DNA from: Inia geoffrensis
Taxonomy: Eukaryota; Chordata; Mammalia; Artiodactyla; Iniidae
NCBI GenBank assembly: GCA_036417435.1
Contig: CM070909.1
Location: 6,108,597 to 6,172,596 of the forward strand
DNA: 64,000 nt
Direction: 5' to 3'
In this document: positions 35,201 to 42,059 of the stretch, piece after piece
Position numbering within the stretch: position 1 is the first letter of the stretch
Layout: every line of letters starts with the position of its first letter
The notes under the pieces: generated by a model
Seen by the model: only the letters and a program-made list of their open reading frames with translations
The model's database searches: none
Told to the model about the DNA's origin: nothing
Translations under genes and position numbers: made by a program

Positions 35201-37522
35201 TGTTTGCACACTGCTTCCGAGTCGGAAGCCACTTTGTTAGCACCCTGACTCAAATGGGGTGATGTGCTGTGGAGCCCAGGTTCCGGCGTGGGGACCCCTC
35301 CATGGCTGGGGGCTTCGCCGAGGCACCGAACAGCCTCACCCGGCGTCTCTCGGCTGGGTGGGAGGAGCAGCAGAGCTGGAGCCTGAGGACCCAGGGCCTG
35401 TGACTCATCCACTCTGTGGCCTTGGGCAAGGCCCGCGGTCGGGGAGCCTGAGATCAAACTGAGGCCCCGTCCTGCCTTGTCCCCCTCGCAGGGAGTGGGG
35501 TGTGAAGTCATGAGTGTTATTACTTACCTTTCCTGGGGGGCAACTTCAAATCGCCCCAACACCCAGCAGGAGGCGTCCTGGACCCTGCCTCTTCAGGCAC
35601 GAAGCCAATCAGAGGCCCGGGGGCTCCCACGCCAGACTGGGGAAGGGACTCCCTTTGGCAAAGGGGCTCGGTGAGAGGGTGCTAACCAGACTTCTGTCGG
35701 GCACAGAGCTCTCAGAGCAATTGCAGAGGAGCCCAGCGGAAGGAGGCCGGTGTTGGGGAGATGGGTGCGGAGGCAGAACAGAGATCCAGAAGGTCAAGGG
35801 TGGCCGGGCTCGCGGTGCCCCAGAGATGGCGAGAGGCCAGCCCCCAGAGCCACTGCTGAAGGGACACCGGCAGGGCCCTAATGCTCTAAAGACCGATTTG
35901 GGGCCCCGCCTGCTGGGCTGTTGGTACCCGGTGGGCAGCCAGGCCGGGAGCTGATGCAGGCCCAGGTTCTTGTCATTGTTTGGGGCACACGACCTGACTT
36001 TACACCAGGCCTGCGTGTGGATGGACGAGGGAGCTTTCCGAGGTCCCGCGTCCACATTTTTTCTGAGCTCCCTGATGGCGTCCTGGCCCTGGGGCCTGGG
36101 CTGTGGCTCCAGAGGCCTCCTTGGTGCCGCCCCCAACAGGGTCCCTCTGAGTTACCACCCCTCCTTGGTCTGCCCTTGTCTCCCTCCAGGCAGACCTCAA
36201 CACCAACATCGAGGATGAGGGCAGCTCCTTCTACGGGGTGTCCAGCCAGTACGAGAGTCCCGAGAACATGACCATCACCTGCTCCACCAAGGTCTGCTCC
36301 TTTGGCAAGCAGGTGGTGGAGAAGTTGGAGGTGAGCACGCGCCGCCGCTCGCCTGCCTGGGCGCCAGACCGTCGCGCCCCTGCAGCCTGGGCTTCTCACC
36401 TCTGTGGCCAGATGTGTCTGCATGAATGCGGTCTGACCCTCGCCGTGCCCCTTCATTGACAACCCACCTCCCGCCCAACACAAGCAGAGCACCTGCCCCA
36501 CCCCCCCATCCTGTGGGCCTCACCTGTTGGCCGTCAGGTCACGGGGAGCCGTTCCAGCACCCCAGAGCTGAGCTCCCCTACAGCTCTTAACCCACGACCC
36601 CTCGGGTGGAGTCCGGGCAGCAGCGGTCTCTGAGAAGCTCTTTGAGTTAGTTATTTCCAGTGAAATTTTAATTTTAAGATCGTTGTGGATCCACGTGCAA
36701 TGGTAATCCTGTCCCTAGCTGCCCCGATGGCAGCATCTTAAATACCTAGAGTGGACCATTAGTAACCTGGCTGTTGACACCGATGTAGCCCACCAACCTG
36801 AGTCACATTCCGTCCGTTGACACGCACTCATTTGTATGCATGCCTGTGCGTGTGTGCCCAGGTGTGTAGCTACACATATGTGACGGTTCCGTGGCCACCA
36901 GGTCCCTGTGGCCCATCCCCCGTTTGCGGCCGGGGTTGAGCTGTCATTCCGTCCACGTCTCCACGTCTTGAAGGTCCTTCCTCCGATACCCGGCGTCTGG
37001 GTCACAGGGGGCGGGGGGTGCTCTGTCTCGAGGGCTCCCTGGGTTCTGCCCGTTCTTCCCACTTAAGGCCGGGCGGGTTGTGGAGCTTTCCTCACGGGGC
37101 CGGCCAGGCTGGGTGGGTGGCGGCCTCCTAAGCGCCACTGTCCCCGGGCCCCGCAGACCGAGTACGCGCGCTACGAGAACGGCCACTACTCCTACCGCAT
37201 CCACCGCTCGCCGCTCTGCGAGTACATGATCAACTTCATCCACAAGCTGAAGCACCTGCCCGAGAAGTACATGATGAACAGCGTGCTGGAGAACTTCACC
37301 ATCCTGCAGGTGTGTGTGCGCAGGGGAGGGGGTGGGAGTGGGCGGCGGGCAGAGCCGATGGCATGCCGTCTCCTGGGCCCCGACCCCCTCCTCCCCTCAC
37401 CCCTGCAGGTGGTCACCAACAGAGACACGCAGGAGACGCTGCTGTGCGTCGCGTACGTCTTCGAGGTGTCGGCCAGTGAGCACGGGGCTCAGCACCACAT
37501 CTACCGGCTGGTGAAGGAATAA
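2017..37522 (+). CDS. TEAD4: TEAD4, TEA-domain transcription factor 4 (whole split coding region, 11 coding exons)
   Basis: Nuclear DNA-binding partner of the co-activators YAP and TAZ at the end of the Hippo pathway; it binds MCAT-type sites (GGAATG) and is needed for trophectoderm fate. Joining 2017-2242, 15301-15365, 15716-15778, 19429-19557, 20544-20587, 21048-21103, 23395-23534, 24541-24714, 36190-36330, 37157-37309 and 37409-37522 gives 1305 nt, i.e. 434 residues plus TAA, the length of human TEAD4. Every intron is GT-AG and all phases agree. The TEA DNA-binding domain spans about residues 36-104, a Pro/Ser-rich linker about 120-215, and the C-terminal YAP-binding immunoglobulin-like fold about 217-434. 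The palmitoylated cysteine (C367) and Y429 of the YAP interface are present. No frameshift or internal stop is seen. Divergence from human is scattered and mostly in the linker. Paralogues TEAD1-3 fit less well in the N-terminus and linker. Confidence 0.97.
3190..3630 (-). mobile_element. MLT1-type solo LTR (ERVL-MaLR), antisense
   Basis: Matches the antisense form of the mammalian MLT1 LTR: GGGCTGCTGTAAGAATTGCC at the left, then CAGGAGGCCGGAAGTC, CCAGTATGACCTCATCTTAA and ACACAATTCAATGG at the right. Only the LTR is seen; no internal retroviral genes. Eutherian-age fossil. Confidence 0.8.
4388..5050 (-). mobile_element. Old LINE-1 3' fragment (L1 number 2)
   Basis: Same antisense L1 3' sequence as at 470 and 7640 (GTGTACAGTTCAGTGGCATT, CTCACTCCCCCCCTCCCCCA, CACACAGTATTTGTCC). 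Interrupted by a young CHR SINE at 4731-4935. Confidence 0.8.
4716..4950 (-). mobile_element. CHR-type SINE, short young form, with perfect target-site duplication
   Basis: About 205-bp SINE (4731-4935) in reverse, with poly(A) as a T-run at the left and GGGCTTCCCTGGTGGCGCAG (reverse complement) at the right. Flanked by a perfect 15-bp duplication GAAGTCCTTCCTTTT at 4716-4730 and 4936-4950. Low divergence from the copies at 29.6, 34.3, 34.5 and 61.0 kb. Confidence 0.9.
5591..5612 (+). promoter_or_regulatory. Candidate alternative TEAD4 first coding exon (Kozak ATG plus donor)
   Basis: GCCGCCATGG at 5591-5600 is a full Kozak consensus. ATG at 5597 is followed by 16 coding bases (M-A-P-V-L plus one base) and a consensus donor GTGAGT at 5613. 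The phase (1) equals that of the normal first coding exon, so splicing to 15301 would read on in frame. No transcript evidence; such a match can arise by chance. The exon's upstream limit is unknown. Confidence 0.2.
5743..5753 (+). promoter_or_regulatory. TATA-like motif beside GC boxes
   Basis: GGGGTATATATAG sits in an otherwise GC-rich stretch, with GGGCGGGGGAGGGGCGG about 30-50 bp downstream. It resembles a promoter but no exon or donor is clearly paired with it. Confidence 0.2.
6732..6753 (+). other. G-quadruplex-capable G-run
   Basis: Three long G tracts separated by single T bases (GGGGG-T-GGGGGGG-T-GGGGGGG, then AGTGAG), within the first large TEAD4 intron on the coding strand, so the RNA could also form the structure. 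Confidence 0.6.
6816..6881 (+). repeat. Imperfect tandem duplication carrying two GATA motifs
   Basis: GGGCAAATGTTGTGATAAGG (from 6816) recurs as GGGCAGATGTTGTGATAAGG (from 6859), a 43-bp period. Each copy has a TGATAAG GATA-factor site. Confidence 0.75.
7237..7620 (-). mobile_element. CHR-type SINE, long form
   Basis: Reverse long-form SINE from about 7262 to 7609 with A/T-rich tail at the left. A 10-bp duplication ACTTATATAT flanks it (7237-7246, 7611-7620), next to a short TA run. It sits directly against the 3' end of the old L1 that starts near 7640. Confidence 0.85.
7640..8432 (-). mobile_element. Old LINE-1 3' fragment (L1 number 3) with ORF2 C-terminus
   Basis: The antisense frame 7865-8113 encodes a recognisable decayed ORF2 C-terminus ([20 protein letters not shown], cf. 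the usual INKMW..MEYYSAIK). The 3' UTR lies to its left and further ORF2 sequence to its right (GTGAGGTGGTATCTCATGG). Confidence 0.85.
8870..9015. other. Unexplained AT-rich non-repeat segment in a GC-rich intron
   Basis: A stretch including TTGAAAACTAATAGC and CCTTATCAACAATATTAGC that matches none of the repeats in the window. It could be a conserved noncoding element; only alignment can tell. Confidence 0.25.
9545..9666 (-). mobile_element. CHR-type SINE, short old form
   Basis: Reverse short SINE: TTTTTGGCCACGCC tail side, then CTTGCGGGATCTCC, GATTGAACCTGGGCC and CCACCAGGGAGCTCCCC head side. Diverged. Confidence 0.8.
9776..9865 (+). repeat. 45-bp tandem duplication
   Basis: Two adjacent 45-bp units (9776-9820 and 9821-9865), both starting GGGCACTGTGGCTCCTAC and ending CCAGGAGAG, with a single difference (TACTG versus TACGG). 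A very recent local duplication. Confidence 0.95.
9886..10062 (+). mobile_element. CHR-type SINE, old form, with GATA-rich tail
   Basis: Forward SINE starting GGGACCTCCCTGGCGGTCCA with box-B remnant GGTTCGATACC. The tail is AAATAAATAAAT followed by five GATA units (about 10018-10040), a microsatellite grown from the A-rich tail. Confidence 0.8.
10345..10640 (+). repeat. Probable MIR-like old SINE
   Basis: Contains MIR core words in order (CATGTGACTTTGAATAAATCA, CTCTGGGCCTTAGTTTC, later GTTGTGAGGACG and CACATAAAGC). Strongly diverged; the boundaries are guesses. Confidence 0.45.
11494..11639 (-). mobile_element. CHR-type SINE, short old form
   Basis: Reverse short SINE: T-rich tail at left, GCTGCACCACACGGCTTG, GATCGAACCCAGGCCC, GGACTGCCAGGGAATTCCC at the right. 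Directly followed by the next SINE in the same orientation. Confidence 0.85.
11645..11981 (-). mobile_element. CHR-type SINE, long form, abutting the L1 5' half
   Basis: Reverse long-form SINE: TTATTTATTTATTTTTAATT tail at left and CCACCAGGGAAGCCCC head at right. Its head touches the LINE-1 sequence at 11982 with no visible duplication or spacer. Confidence 0.88.
11982..14243 (-). mobile_element. LINE-1 with 5' UTR, decayed ORF1 and start of ORF2; 3' half missing
   Basis: Antisense cetartiodactyl L1. On the minus strand it begins at about 14243 (TTCAAGATGGCGGAGTAG), runs through a 5' UTR of about 0.9 kb, then ORF1 (13333 to about 12387) and the first part of ORF2. ORF1 is broken over three frames: a coiled-coil part (12965-13333, e.g. 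[19 protein letters not shown]), a central RNA-binding part (12730-13035) and a C-terminal part (12387-12593). ORF2 keeps only its endonuclease N-terminus (12124-12348, [20 protein letters not shown] and CCLQETHF). Reverse transcriptase and the 3' UTR/tail are absent. Unusual, since L1 copies are normally truncated at the 5' end. Not functional. Confidence 0.88.
15301..15365 (+). CDS. TEAD4: TEAD4 coding exon 2 (TEA domain)
   Basis: Acceptor GTCTCTGCAG ends at 15300 and donor GTGGGC starts at 15366. The first two bases complete Gly76, then 21 codons encode [21 protein letters not shown] (residues 77-97). This is the second half of the TEA domain, leading into its recognition helix. It is essentially invariant across TEAD proteins, which makes the call secure. 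Intron before it is 13 kb; the one after is only 350 bp. Confidence 0.97.
15366..15715 (+). other. TEAD4: TEAD4 intron between coding exons 2 and 3 (350 bp)
   Basis: GTGGGC to CACAG. GC-rich; holds a short ATTCATTCGTTCATCCATTC run near 15609. Nothing else seen. Confidence 0.9.
15716..15778 (+). CDS. TEAD4: TEAD4 coding exon 3 (TEA recognition helix)
   Basis: Acceptor CACAG ends at 15715 and donor GTAAGA starts at 15779. Its 21 whole codons encode [21 protein letters not shown] (residues 98-118). This is the DNA-reading third helix of the TEA domain with a basic nuclear-localisation-type segment ([10 protein letters not shown]). Ser100 is in the helix segment where phosphorylation is known to reduce DNA binding in TEAD proteins. 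Confidence 0.97.
16468..16625 (-). mobile_element. CHR-type SINE, short old form, imperfect target-site duplication
   Basis: Reverse short SINE about 16481-16612 (GCTGCACCATGCGGCTTGCG, GATTGAACCCGGGCCC). Flanks CCACAGGCATTTT (16468-16480) and CCACAAACATTTT (16613-16625) differ by two bases, fitting an aged duplication. Confidence 0.85.
18410..18850. other. AT-rich non-repeat block in TEAD4 intron
   Basis: Sharp drop in GC against flanks, with TTATTAAATAAAGGGCCC and several ATAATG/AATAAT words. No match to the SINE or L1 families of this window. Could be a conserved noncoding element or a very old repeat. Confidence 0.25.
19429..19557 (+). CDS. TEAD4: TEAD4 coding exon 4 (linker start)
   Basis: Acceptor CTCCCCAG ends at 19428 and donor GTAAGT starts at 19558. 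The 43 codons encode residues 119-161, beginning [20 protein letters not shown]. Against the human protein as I remember it, three linker residues differ here (Lys147, Thr151, Tyr156), including a new basic and a new aromatic residue. The region is a flexible linker of no known fold, so tolerance is expected. Confidence 0.95.
20544..20587 (+). CDS. TEAD4: TEAD4 coding exon 5 (short linker exon)
   Basis: Acceptor CTCCTCAG ends at 20543 and donor GTGAGT starts at 20588. The 44 nt encode [14 protein letters not shown] (residues 162-175) plus two bases of Asp176. The FWQG motif is conserved in TEAD proteins. Its length is not a multiple of three, and the next exon (56 nt) restores the frame, so skipping this exon alone would shift the frame. 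Confidence 0.95.
21048..21103 (+). CDS. TEAD4: TEAD4 coding exon 6 (short linker exon)
   Basis: Acceptor CCCACAG ends at 21047 and donor GTGGGT starts at 21104. One base completes Asp176, then [18 protein letters not shown] (177-194) and the first base of Gly195. The DVKPF motif is a TEAD linker hallmark, and Pro/Gln-rich sequence follows. Together with exon 5 it makes 100 nt, so the pair cannot be skipped in frame. Confidence 0.95.
21104..23394 (+). other. TEAD4: TEAD4 intron between coding exons 6 and 7 (2.3 kb)
   Basis: GTGGGT to GTGCAG. Contains one CHR SINE (about 21875-22052). The rest is GC- and C-rich noncoding sequence. Confidence 0.85.
21875..22052 (-). mobile_element. CHR-type SINE with long T-run
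   Basis: Reverse SINE: an uninterrupted run of about 19-20 T (poly(A) on the minus strand) at 21878-21898, then GACTGCGTCGGGTCTTAG, GATCGAACCCGCGTCCCC and CCACCAGGGAAGTCC. Intermediate between the long and short forms. Confidence 0.85.
23395..23534 (+). CDS. TEAD4: TEAD4 coding exon 7 (Pro-rich linker into YAP-binding domain)
   Basis: Acceptor GTGTGCAG ends at 23394 and donor GTAGGT starts at 23535. The exon encodes the end of Gly195 and residues 196-241. A Pro/Ser-rich stretch ([20 protein letters not shown]) is followed by the start of the C-terminal domain ([20 protein letters not shown]). [11 protein letters not shown] is the first beta strand of the YAP-binding domain and is close to invariant. 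Confidence 0.96.
24541..24714 (+). CDS. TEAD4: TEAD4 coding exon 8 (YAP-binding domain)
   Basis: Acceptor TGTCCACAG ends at 24540 and donor GTAAGC starts at 24715. The 58 codons encode residues 242-299, from [20 protein letters not shown] to NAFFLVKFW. These are core strands of the immunoglobulin-like YAP/TAZ-binding fold. Relative to human, Lys to Arg in KFPERKGG and Asp to Glu in LKELF are conservative. The intron that follows is 11.5 kb. Confidence 0.97.
26360..27870 (-). mobile_element. Ancient L1/HAL1-like sequence, antisense, strongly diverged
   Basis: AT-rich block with phrases typical of antisense old L1 ORF1-region sequence (TTTAACTTTATCTTC-like, TTGCATCCTGATCTTGTTTC, CCTGTTAGTCTGATGTTGGA). 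A non-LINE segment, roughly 27.12-27.66 kb, seems inserted. No reading frame survives. Confidence 0.45.
27876..28830 (-). mobile_element. Old LINE-1 3' fragment (L1 number 4) with ORF2 C-terminus
   Basis: The antisense frame 28107-28403 encodes a decayed ORF2 C-terminus ([20 protein letters not shown]). The 3' UTR is at 27.88-28.1 kb. A CHR SINE occupies 28427-28739. L1 resumes at about 28740 (TGCATTCTTGACAGCGTCC) some hundreds of bases further 5' in L1, so part of the L1 was lost at or near the SINE. Confidence 0.8.
28427..28739 (-). mobile_element. CHR-type SINE, long form, inside L1
   Basis: Reverse long-form SINE (ATTTATTTATTTATTTTTGG tail, GAGCCACCAGGCAGGTCCCC head). No clear target-site duplication, consistent with a deletion of flanking L1. 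Confidence 0.85.
29566..29773 (-). mobile_element. CHR-type SINE, short young form
   Basis: Reverse young SINE: T-run and TTGTTGTTGTGGTACGCGGG at left, CGCCACCAGGGAAGCCCC at right. Flanks CAGTCTCTCTTTTT and CAGTCCCCCATTTT may be a decayed duplication. Confidence 0.88.
30555..30930 (-). repeat. Two probable MIR fragments
   Basis: CAGATGGGGAGACTGAGGCA (about 30620) and AGGGGAAGGTGAGGCACAGA (about 30845) are antisense MIR core words. Each lies in a diverged 100-150 bp context. Boundaries uncertain. Confidence 0.5.
34066..34185 (-). mobile_element. CHR-type SINE, short old form
   Basis: Reverse short SINE: TTTTTTTTGGCCACGCCGTG tail side, GATTGAACTCGGGCCC, CCGCCAGGGAATTCCC head side. Confidence 0.85.
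34299..34755 (+). mobile_element. Two young CHR SINEs in tandem inside one target-site duplication
   Basis: First copy about 34313-34519 and second about 34531-34741, both forward, starting GGGCTTCCCTGGTG and ending CCGCA-A(n). Between them is an A-run and the linker GACACTGTTT. A perfect 14-bp duplication GTAACACATCCTCA flanks the pair (34299-34312 and 34742-34755). Neither copy has its own duplication. Confidence 0.88.
36190..36330 (+). CDS. TEAD4: TEAD4 coding exon 9 (YAP-binding domain)
   Basis: Acceptor TCCCTCCAG ends at 36189 and donor GTGAGC starts at 36331. The 47 codons encode residues 300-346, beginning [20 protein letters not shown] and ending [30 protein letters not shown] is a TEAD signature within the YAP-binding fold. 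Ile/Val to Thr/Leu changes against human (NMTIT, EKLE) are mild. Confidence 0.97.
36331..37156 (+). other. TEAD4: TEAD4 intron between coding exons 9 and 10 (826 bp)
   Basis: GTGAGC to CCGCAG. Unique GC-rich sequence; no repeat or gene recognised. Confidence 0.85.
37157..37309 (+). CDS. TEAD4: TEAD4 coding exon 10 (palmitoylation pocket)
   Basis: Acceptor CCCGCAG ends at 37156 and donor GTGTGT starts at 37310. The 51 codons encode residues 347-397, including [20 protein letters not shown] and [20 protein letters not shown]. The Cys in SPLCEYM falls at residue 367, the S-palmitoylated cysteine whose acyl chain fills the central pocket. The following helix-turn-helix is the main YAP interface. 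The exon is very GC-rich at third positions. Confidence 0.97.
37409..37522 (+). CDS. TEAD4: TEAD4 last coding exon
   Basis: Acceptor CCCTGCAG ends at 37408 after a 99-bp intron. It encodes residues 398-434, beginning [20 protein letters not shown] and ending [11 protein letters not shown], then TAA at 37520-37522. Tyr429 in HIYRL is the tyrosine at the YAP interface. No alternative reading frame disturbs it. Confidence 0.97.
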   Translation: MVTNRDTQETLLCVAYVFEVSASEHGAQHHIYRLVKE

Positions 37523-37705
37523 GAGACCGGGGAGCAGGGAGGGGGGCAAGACATCGTGTGCGCAGGGACGTGGGGTGGGGACCCGCGGGGGCATCCCCCC
37601 CAAAGCGCCAAGAGAGTTGAGGTCGTGACTCTTCTGCCCAGGAACAAACTGCCTGAACCCACAGTGCCTGAGCCCAGTAAACCCAAGATCTGTGCATCTT
37701 CAGAG
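37523..37705 (+). other. TEAD4: TEAD4 3' UTR (approximate end)
   Basis: Short 3' untranslated region after the stop. An AGTAAA poly(A) signal lies at 37676-37681, with GT-rich sequence (TCTGTGCATC, then GGCTGTGTGAGCC) just downstream. The cleavage point near 37700 is an inference; no transcript data are available. Confidence 0.65.
37676..37681 (+). promoter_or_regulatory. TEAD4: Poly(A) signal AGTAAA
   Basis: AGTAAA, a common single-base variant of AATAAA, lies 154 nt after the TEAD4 stop and is followed by GT-rich sequence. No canonical AATAAA is seen in the first 400 nt after the stop. Confidence 0.6.
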
Positions 37706-38914
37706 GCCCCATCTGGCTGTGTGAGCCTCGGGAGGGGCTGAGGGAGCAGGGGGCTGGCTGGGAAACAGGCCGGAAGCAGCCCCGGGGTGCGGTCCTGAAG
37801 CCAAGGCCCCAGTGGACTCAGCCAGGAACGTCCAGATGCTGAAGCTCAAGATGGGTCAGGCCCTGCGCTGCACTGGAGCCGCTGCCCGCCCCCCGCTGCC
37901 GGCCACGCTGGGAGGCCTGACGGGGGCGTGGGTCCTTGGCCTGTGCGTCCTGTGTGGGCACCTCGGCCACCTGGGAGTGATGGATGCATCCGCCCTGGCC
38001 ACCTCTGCTGCTGCTGCCCCAGGACAGCCGACAGGGAGGCGCGGCCCAGTCCCGGGGAGGGGGGGGGGTGGGTTTCAGGTGTGGAGGTGACTGAACTCTC
38101 GGGAGGTTGGAAGTGGACGCGGTCAGAGCTCTTTAGGTGGTTTTCATCCATCTCCAGGCATGGGCTCCGTGGCCACGCTGGCTGCCCCGGGGGGTGGGTC
38201 CCAGGTCAGGGGAGCCCGAGACAGTGAGGGTGGGAGTGCAGTGGTGCGGCCAGCTTTTGGGTGTGGGCGGTGAGGCCGGAGTCACGCGGCCTCCTCTGTG
38301 GTGGTGAAGGCCAAGACAGTTGGTCAGAGGTCTGCGGTGGACCAGTGGTTTCTGAGACCTTGCAGTCTGGATGGTCTGTGAGTCTCACCGCAAACCCCTC
38401 CCAGCCAAGGAGCCTGCCGGGTGACGCCTTGGAGCAGCCCAGGCCGTCCACGCCCTCCCTAAGTCCACTCCCTACCTAAAGGTCAGGTTCTGTGCCCCCC
38501 ACTCTGCTGCGCCTGGAGGGGACCCACCGAGGGATTTCTCTGGTCTGTTTCTCCTGGGAACTGGCCTCAGTCCTCATTTTCCCTGCTGCCCGAGCTGTCT
38601 CAGCGTGAGTGTCCTTCCTCCCTGTAAAGGGGGATGGGCTCAGTGAGGAGGAAAGATCATGTCGGTAAAGGGCCTGGTGCAAGAGGCACCAAATACAGTA
38701 AACATTATTATCATCCCCTTATCCCTGCCCTCAGGGGCCTGGCTCTTTGCTGCCATCTAGCGTCCATTTGGTATCACCTCTAGTGGGGAACCACAATTCC
38801 AGGAGCCTGGAGCCGAAGGGGAACAAGATTCAACCTGCAGGTGTTGTCTGTGCCCAGCACTCAGGGAGGTGTATGGGGATAAGAAGCGAGTAAGACGACG
38901 TTGAGGAGGTGTTA

Positions 38915-39145
38915 ACGGAGCGGTTAGGAGCAAGGGCTCTGGAGTCAGGCTGCTAGGATTGGAATCCTGGTGCTCAGCTACAGACTAGCTGTGTGGCCTT
39001 GGGGCAAGTTACCTAATTTCACTGTGCCTCAGTTTCCCCGTCTGTAAAATGGGTATAACAACAGTACCTACCTCGTGTATGCAGAGTGCCTAGCACGGTG
39101 GCGAGCACACAAGCGTGTTCGATACCTATGCGTTATTATTCATAG
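38915..39145 (+). repeat. MIR SINE
   Basis: Well-preserved MIR in forward orientation: GGGCTCTGGAGTCAGGCTGC, CTAGCTGTGTGGCCTTGGGG, GTGCCTCAGTTTCCCCGTCT, TAAAATGGGTATAACAACAG and a final ACCTATGCGTTATTATT. Confidence 0.85.
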
Positions 39146-41359
39146 CATCTGACTCCTTGCGATCTGAGAAGTCAGCTTGGAAAACTCTTTAAGTGGGGTG
39201 AGCAGTCCTCAGAGCAGCTGGAGTTCAGAGGTGGGAGGGGGCAGGGCGTGGAAGGTTCGGGGAGGAGGGGGAAATTGAGAGGGGCTGCCCCTTGAAAGAG
39301 GGGCAACGTCTAGGTAAGCAGCCTGTGGACGGCTGCTAGGCTCCATGCCAAGTTGTGTGACCCTTGTGCATGCGGGGACCCAGCTCTCCCTCGTGGATGA
39401 CGTGATGTGGAGGGGGCCTTGGGGTCCCTGAGAAGCACTCACACGCCCTCCTCTGGTTAGTGTCTGCTAAGGCTCTCCTGCCCTCCCCCACTCCCAGCCC
39501 CTGTTTCCAGGGCTGTCAGAATAAGGGGAGCTCGTGACGCGTGCCCTCCCAGCACGACTGAACCTTCCAGCAAGGGCTGGAGAAGTGTGTGTGAGCAGCC
39601 TCTGGGCCCTGGGACGGATGCACAAGCTAGGCTCCTCATTTTGTATTGTGGGTGAGGGCTGCCAGTGCAGCCGTCGGGGCCACGTGTCTGCTGTGAGTCT
39701 TCCCTTCTCTTTAGGAACTGACCTCAGTAGCCTAAGGGACAGTAACCTACTTGGAGCTGGAAAGTCCAAACCGGTCAGCCACGGAGAACACAGATGCAGG
39801 CGCCTCTCCCCGCGGTGTCGTGCAGACCACGACCCTTGGGGCCCGCAGATGAGAGACCTGACCTGGACCTGCCTCTCCTGCAGCCTCATCTGACACCCCC
39901 CTGCGCCCCTCCCTGCCTTTCGGCCCTGGCACCGCATGTCCCCTGGCTAGCAGGCCCTGGAGAACTGTCACTCATTCTTCAAGAGCCGGCGTGGAGCCAT
40001 GTCTTCTCCTGCAGAAGGGCCGGTCGCTCCTGTCCTGGCGTGGAGAAAGCGTTCCATTCACAACCCGTCAGAGCATCTGCCACGCGTCCCTGGACACAGG
40101 ACCTGTGTCACCTCTTCCATGCTCACCCGGGGGTGCTGTGCTCTCCCCATTTTAAAGATGAGGAAAGTGGGGTCTGGAGAGGCCGGCTTACTTGATCGGG
40201 GTCTGAGTGCATTTATTCACTTGCTTAACACATGTTTATGTAACTTCTGCTTCGTGCCAGGCGCGGGACGTACTGATGGCCGAGACAGACGGGGTCCCTG
40301 GGAGCTTGCGTTTTACTGAGGAGGGAAGACAAAGTGAGCGGGTAAAGGACGTGCAGACTGACGGGTGCCGACAGGAGGAGAGGGCGCCGAGGCCGCGGCC
40401 TGGGGGGGCGGGCGTGACGCGTATCCCGGGGACAGCGAGGAAAGCCGCATCAGGAACCCAGAGATGCAGCTGCAGATCTGGCCCAGACCCTGCCCCCGCG
40501 CTCGGGAAGGGCTTTGGCTTTTTCTCCGTGTGATGGGAGGTCCTGGAAGTGTTTTAAGCAAGGGAGTGAGACTGTCGGGTCTGATTTTTGGGAAACAGCA
40601 CTGGGTGGCCGTGGACCACAGAGCAGTGCGCGTCCTTGTTTCCGAGTCATCCTCGCCCCCTGGACTCAGCATCTGTCTGGGGAGACTGTAGCTGCCCTGC
40701 TCTGTCACTTTCTGTAATCTGAACCCACGTCTGGAACACAACAGGTGCCTGATAAACGTTTGAAGGGTGCCCGTGTGCAAGGTGTGTGACCCGTGCCTTT
40801 TGGGCCTGGGAGGGGGTGATGGGTGGGTGTCCCCGAGCCTGCCGGATAGGACTGCTGACATCATCAGCAGTCAGCAGGCGGGGACGTGGAAACAGGATGG
40901 GTGCCTGACCCGTGGGGTCCGATGGCCCAGCAGACAGTGCCCCAGTGACCACCAATGACCTTCCATAGGGTGGGGTGACCTTCTGGATGCGGCAGGAGTT
41001 TGGGAGGCGCGTGTGACGCGGCCCCGCCCTTCTGGGACTGGTGCCGGGCCGAGGAGCGCGGGGCTGTGTGTGCCAGCTTGGGGCCCCTGCTCCCTGGCCC
41101 GCCCAAGGGGCTCGGAGGGCAGTGGGGTGGAGCAGGGCCCAGGTGTCCCTTGTTAGCAGGGGTGGCGACAGCAGGGAGCCCCACAGGGACCGGGCCACCA
41201 GTGCACACCTGGGCTGCACCTGCCTGGAGGAGGGACCCGAGCTGGAGCGGGGGCTGGCTTGATTTTCCCCGTCATTCCAGAGGTCACCGCGTTTGACCCC
41301 TTCTGACATTACTGCCCAAGACAGGATAAGTTGTTCTTGAGAACGGAAGCCCCGGAGCC

Positions 41360-41465
41360 AGGCTGCTCCAGGGCTGAGTTGGCTTCTTACAAGTCGTGTG
41401 ACCTTGGGCGAGTGACTTACCCTCCGGGAACCTTCGTAACCTCGTGTGTGAAATGGGAATAAAGT
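41360..41465 (+). repeat. MIR fragment
   Basis: Forward MIR core: GAGCCAGGCTGCTCC, CAAGTCGTGTGACCTTGGGC and GTGTGAAATGGGAATAAAG. Confidence 0.65.
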
Positions 41466-41629
41466 GGGCTGACTGTGGGGAGGAGGAAGGTGACCGCACC
41501 TGTGAGGGGGCAGGTCCACACCTGTGAGGGGCGGGCCCACACCTGGCCTGTGGGGTGCAGAGGGGCAGCGAGTCAAGCAAAGAGGACCGTCCCACCCTGG
41601 CGACGGACGCTCACGTGTTCACACAGCAC

Positions 41630-41903
41630 TCACACGCTGCATACATACACACACACTTAGACACACACACACACCCCTACGCACTATATACACCTACACA
41701 TACTTATACACCACCACATACCTACTCACTGTATACACATACATACACACATGCACCACACATGCCTACACACAGTGTATACACATACAGTTACATTCAT
41801 ACACATCACGTACACACACATGCGTATACCACACACCTACACACATACACTCACCACATAGACACACACACAGACGTATACACGCACACACACACACTCA
41901 TCG
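41630..41903 (+). repeat. Degenerate CA/ATACAC minisatellite-like tract
   Basis: About 270 bp of almost only A, C and T with a scatter of ACACATAC, TATACAC and CACACAC words and very few G on this strand. No fixed period, so an aged compound (CA)n/(TACA)n array. The frames across it are low-complexity. Confidence 0.85.
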
Positions 41904-42059
41904 TTAGAGAGGCAAAAGCTCTGCTCCGATGCCCCTCAAAAGGCAGAGAGGAGGCCTCGGGGCTCCTGGTCGGGCAGACTTTCCTCCTCACTTTGGGGTC
42001 AGAAACAGGGAAGCAGGTGTTCTTCATTGAGAAAATAACTCTGGAAAGGGAGAGCCAAG

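Larger units (their letters stand above)
24715..36189 (+). other. TEAD4: TEAD4 intron between coding exons 8 and 9 (11.5 kb)
   Basis: GTAAGC to CTCCAG. First third is AT-rich old LINE sequence (25.8-28.8 kb). Then come CHR SINEs, a dimeric SINE at 34.3 kb, MIR fragments, and GC-rich unique sequence at 29-34 and 35-36 kb with no supported gene. Confidence 0.85.

Noticed and set aside
40647..41576. 309-codon minus-strand frame
   Set aside because: Low-complexity Pro/Arg/Ser-rich translation of GC-rich intergenic DNA; no domain and no splice context.
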